From JBDLIL01 sp039714855 (GTDB taxonomy: Bacteria; Patescibacteriota; Microgenomatia; UBA1400; PJMF01): a stretch of 21,449 nucleotides of DNA. Shown here in pieces: positions 21,034 through 21,449 of the stretch. Location: positions 1 to 21,449 of the forward strand of contig JBDLIL010000010.1 of the NCBI GenBank assembly GCA_039714855.1, written 5' to 3'. Position 1 is the first letter of the stretch; each line of letters opens with the position of its first letter. The notes beneath the pieces were generated by a model. It did no database searches, had not been told where the DNA came from, and was given only the letters and a program-made list of their open reading frames with translations. A program made the translations under genes and the position numbers.

Positions 21034-21449
21034 ATGTTCAGAACTCACAATTTGAGAGGTAAAAAGAGGTTCCTTGATTTAAGAAAATCAAAAGTTTCTA
21101 AGAACGCCAAGATTAAATTAAATAAAAAACAGCTTACTCTAATTGAAAATAACAACTCACTGTCTTTAGGCGAAAAAATTGAGCTACTACTAGTGGCTCT
21201 TGGAAACAAATTAACTACAGAGTTACATATGAACAACAAAAAAAATTTGAATAAACTAAAAAAACTTTTAAAACAACTTCCCTTTATTTATTTCAAAGAC
21301 TATCTCCCAAACAAAAAAAACAAACAAACTGGCAAATTCGAACAGTTCACTTGGTACCAAGTATCAGTTAATGAGGCTGTTTCTAAATTTATGAAAAAAT
21401 ATCCGGATGACATGACAGAGTTTGAAGAGGGCGTGCTCTATGGCTTCCC
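21034..21449 (+). CDS. Unknown protein, truncated by the window end
   Basis: An ATG at 21034 opens a frame that continues without a stop to the last base, giving 138 visible residues. The N-terminus is strongly basic (MFRTHNLRGKKRFLDLRKSK), followed by a helical Lys/Leu/Asn-rich region (LTTELHMNNKKNLNKLKKLL). The visible end, YPDDMTEFEEGVLYGFP, resembles the start of a conserved block in small patescibacterial hypothetical proteins, but the part that would identify the family is cut off. No membrane segment is visible. There is no SD before the ATG, and the next in-frame Met is far downstream. Confidence 0.6.
   Translation, partial: MFRTHNLRGKKRFLDLRKSKVSKNAKIKLNKKQLTLIENNNSLSLGEKIELLLVALGNKLTTELHMNNKKNLNKLKKLLKQLPFIYFKDYLPNKKNKQTGKFEQFTWYQVSVNEAVSKFMKKYPDDMTEFEEGVLYGF

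Noticed and set aside
1..21449. CRISPR arrays, tRNA or rRNA genes, transposases
   Set aside because: No regularly spaced repeats, no cloverleaf-like intergenic sequence and no transposase motifs were seen in any frame.

Overview
The window looks like a chromosomal segment of a monoderm bacterium of the Candidate Phyla Radiation (Patescibacteria). The grounds are an AT-rich, gene-dense layout, a nearly complete type IV pilus (T4P) gene set with no secretin (PilQ) or PilP, a short DNA polymerase III delta-prime-like protein without a P-loop, weak or absent Shine-Dalgarno (SD) sequences on most genes, and several lineage-type hypothetical proteins. TGA is a normal stop (genes ending at 4074 and 14873), which argues against the SR1/Gracilibacteria code. 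The lineage call is inference.

Left part (1-5015, mostly minus strand): the Lys/Glu-rich tail of an unidentified plus-strand protein meets pilO tail to tail. Reading leftwards, a PilX/GspK-like membrane protein is followed by pilM, pilN and pilO, the inner-membrane alignment module. Upstream of these are a protein with a nucleoside-deoxyribosyltransferase/DNPH1-like fold and a ribbon-helix-helix-like tail, then a SAM-dependent methyltransferase, each with its own candidate promoter.

Middle (5016-11639, plus strand): a 458-bp intergenic region with a terminator and five other inverted repeats precedes four genes. They encode a 135-aa single-pass membrane protein, an 880-aa coiled-coil/membrane/SH3-like protein, an ~808-aa secreted Cys-rich pilus-associated protein, and a PilW/GspJ-like prepilin whose start lies inside the preceding gene.

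Right-middle (11660-19622, minus strand): a long pilus operon read as pilB, pilT, pilC, probable major pilin, pilD, a 300-aa Cys-rich PKD-like membrane protein and three minor prepilins. Together with pilMNO this should build a retractable pilus: PilB extends, PilT retracts, PilC is the platform, PilD processes prepilins, and the minor pilins with the Cys-rich proteins plausibly form the initiating or tip complex.

Right end (19729-21449): a delta-prime-like gene carrying an in-frame palindromic insertion, then a tiny-protein locus found by reading the bases. It has two very small membrane proteins on the minus strand and, divergently, a 38-aa six-cysteine protein with a strong SD, a (GAA)6 tract inside its possible promoter and a strong hairpin after it. 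A truncated hypothetical gene runs off the end. The tiny-protein locus, the deoxyribosyltransferase/RHH fusion and the structured 5.3-kb intergenic region are the most novel parts.
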